Assembly (NCBI GenBank): GCA_030605675.1
Contig: JAUWHV010000084.1
Span: forward strand, 1 to 5,469
Source: Deltaproteobacteria bacterium
GTDB lineage: Bacteria > Desulfobacterota > Dissulfuribacteria > Dissulfuribacterales > UBA3076
Reading direction: 5' to 3'
Length of the DNA stretch: 5,469 nt
Both the position numbers and the translations under genes were made by a program. The notes below the pieces were generated by a model. It was not told the DNA's origin and ran no database searches. It saw only the letters and a program-made list of their open reading frames with translations. Below are positions 4,264-5,469 of this stretch, in pieces (the first letter of the stretch is position 1; every line of letters starts with the position of its first letter).

Positions 4264-5469
4264 TCATGCCTCCTTTTGGACTTTTCTCCAGAATGGAACT
4301 ACTGCCCAAAATAAACAAAATAATAATAACCATATTTCTCCGTATTTTACATAAAAAGTATGGCCTTTGCGAAGGTGAATTCGCCCCTCTATATAACACG
4401 GCTCAAACAACGAAGTTTTTGCCGTTCTCACGCCACATGGGCTGATCAGTGAGCTGACGCCTGTATTGGCTGCTCGCACCACCCACCTGCGGGTCTCAAC
4501 AGCCCGGAATATCGCCATGATCTCATGCTGATAAGGTGCTCCTGTGCGGCCAAACCAGGCGTCATTTGTGAGAACGGCCAGGAAGTTGGCCCCTTCCAGC
4601 ACGGTTTCTCTGCTGAGAGTTGGGAATATGCTCTCAAAACATATCAATACGCCAACATGAATATCCTGCCAGGAAAGGGGGCTGGATGTGATTCCAGGAC
4701 TGAATTGGCCTACTGCGGGTATAAGGCCCTGGGCCCACGCAGTCACCCATCCCCAGGGCAGATACTCCCCAAATGGGACTAGGTGCCTTTTGTCATATCT
4801 TCCTGCAATGGCACCATCAGGACCAAGGAGATAGACGCTGTTCAAGTATTCTGCTTTCCCCGCGCTATTATAACGATACGCAGGACTCCCGAACAACAGG
4901 GCAACATCAAGATCCCTTGCCACGGACCGGACCTCTTCATTTAATGGACTTGGAACCTGGAAATAAAAAGGTGCGGCAGTCTCCGGCCAGACAACCAGCC
5001 AGTCAGGTGCCTTTACTCCATGACCCCGATCCGCCCCTGAGTTATCAAGTCCCTCAGTGGCCTCTAAACTAAGCTTACCATAAGTGTCGAGTGTCGCAAC
5101 CTGAAAGGCCGGATCCCACTTCCTGTCCTGGGGGACTGCACCCTGTATGGCAGCGACCCTGAGTTCAGGAAGTCGATCATCATTATGAGCAATCTCTTCC
5201 ATCCGCCATTCGCCGAAAAACCATAGACCCGCCAGGCAGACCAGAAACAGGCCCAGTTGGGCCGGCCTTACCCGCTTACCCTGTAAAAAGACCAAATCCT
5301 TTGTGCCTGTATTCAGAAGGCCCTTAAAAAACTTCCAGATCAATACATTAAGCAAAACAATCAAAAAAGTAAGGCCGTAAGGTCCCCAGATCTCTGCTGT
5401 CTGGATCAGGGATGGAACAGGTTCCAGAGTGTATGCCAGGTATCCCCATGGAAATCCGCTCAACACATG
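4264..5469 (-). CDS. lnt: Apolipoprotein N-acyltransferase, C-terminal 401 residues, cut by right window edge
   Basis: Lnt is an inner-membrane enzyme that adds the third acyl chain to the N-terminal cysteine of lipoproteins, the last step of maturation before Lol sorting. The catalytic nitrilase-like domain is complete. Residues counted from GTG 5466: Glu in VVWPETAAPF (162), Lys in RYDKRHLVPFGEYLP (226) and Cys in GVLICFESIFP (276), matching the E267-K335-C387 triad of E. coli. NDAWFG (301-306) and RAVETRR (321-327) are also family-typical. Membrane segments are visible at about 31-48 and 71-84 and at the C-terminus (377-393), followed by a basic tail. The frame continues through codon CAT at 5469, and LSGFPWGYLAYT is an internal family motif. 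So GTG 5466 is not the true start, and roughly the first 100-130 residues lie outside. It ends one base before prfB. Confidence 0.95.
   Translation of the reverse strand, partial: HVLSGFPWGYLAYTLEPVPSLIQTAEIWGPYGLTFLIVLLNVLIWKFFKGLLNTGTKDLVFLQGKRVRPAQLGLFLVCLAGLWFFGEWRMEEIAHNDDRLPELRVAAIQGAVPQDRKWDPAFQVATLDTYGKLSLEATEGLDNSGADRGHGVKAPDWLVVWPETAAPFYFQVPSPLNEEVRSVARDLDVALLFGSPAYRYNSAGKAEYLNSVYLLGPDGAIAGRYDKRHLVPFGEYLPWGWVTAWAQGLIPAVGQFSPGITSSPLSWQDIHVGVLICFESIFPTLSRETVLEGANFLAVLTNDAWFGRTGAPYQHEIMAIFRAVETRRWVVRAANTGVSSLISPCGVRTAKTSLFEPCYIEGRIHLRKGHTFYVKYGEIWLLLFCLFWAVVPFWRKVQKEA
4269..4274 (-). promoter_or_regulatory. prfB ribosome-binding site inside the end of lnt
   Basis: AGGAGG on the minus strand overlaps the last codons of lnt (Lys-Glu-Ala) and is 6 bases before the prfB ATG. 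A nearer ATG at 4267-4265 would stop after two codons (ATG AGA TGA), so 4262 is the real start. The arrangement suits translational coupling of prfB to lnt. Confidence 0.85.

Overview
The window is a stretch of bacterial chromosome. I read it as a Gram-negative, deltaproteobacteria-like genome (Desulfobacterota and relatives). Three things suggest this. It encodes apolipoprotein N-acyltransferase (Lnt), so it has an outer-membrane lipoprotein pathway. It has an RF2 gene with the classic programmed frameshift. Its IS91-type transposase and small intergenic repeats resemble ones I associate with that group. The taxonomic call is inference from recall; no marker RNA gene is present.

Layout from left to right. 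(1) Positions 1-775, minus strand: the N-terminal 258 codons of an IS91-family (HUH, rolling-circle) transposase that runs off the left edge. (2) 776-1125: no gene, but an 11-bp direct repeat, a cluster of GACAATT-type inverted repeats that may be one end of the IS, an AT-rich stretch, a GAAA-capped REP-like hairpin, and a small inverted repeat at the end of the next gene. (3) 1126-1929, minus: a MEMO1-family protein (AmmeMemoRadiSam system protein B). (4) 1930-2147: a divergent intergenic region with an 8-bp tandem repeat and a structured element bounded by a perfect 16-bp inverted repeat. An 8-bp direct repeat flanks this element, and its right copy contains the start codon of the next gene. 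(5) 2148-3077, plus: a biotin-protein-ligase-family protein without an N-terminal DNA-binding domain and with unusual active-site motifs. (6) 3076-3132: a short convergent junction with a 14-bp tandem repeat and two near-identical gene-end sequences. (7) 3125-4262, minus: prfB (RF2), in two frames joined by a +1 programmed frameshift. (8) 4264-5469, minus: lnt, missing its N-terminus at the right edge.

lnt and prfB are transcribed together: the lnt stop and the prfB start are one base apart, and the prfB ribosome-binding site lies in the last codons of lnt. The MEMO-family and ligase genes are divergent, and the ligase and prfB are convergent, so the window holds at least three transcription units besides the transposase. 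The genes are mostly housekeeping and I see no clear new multi-gene system. The most interesting items are the inverted-repeat element inserted at the ligase start and the divergent ligase itself.
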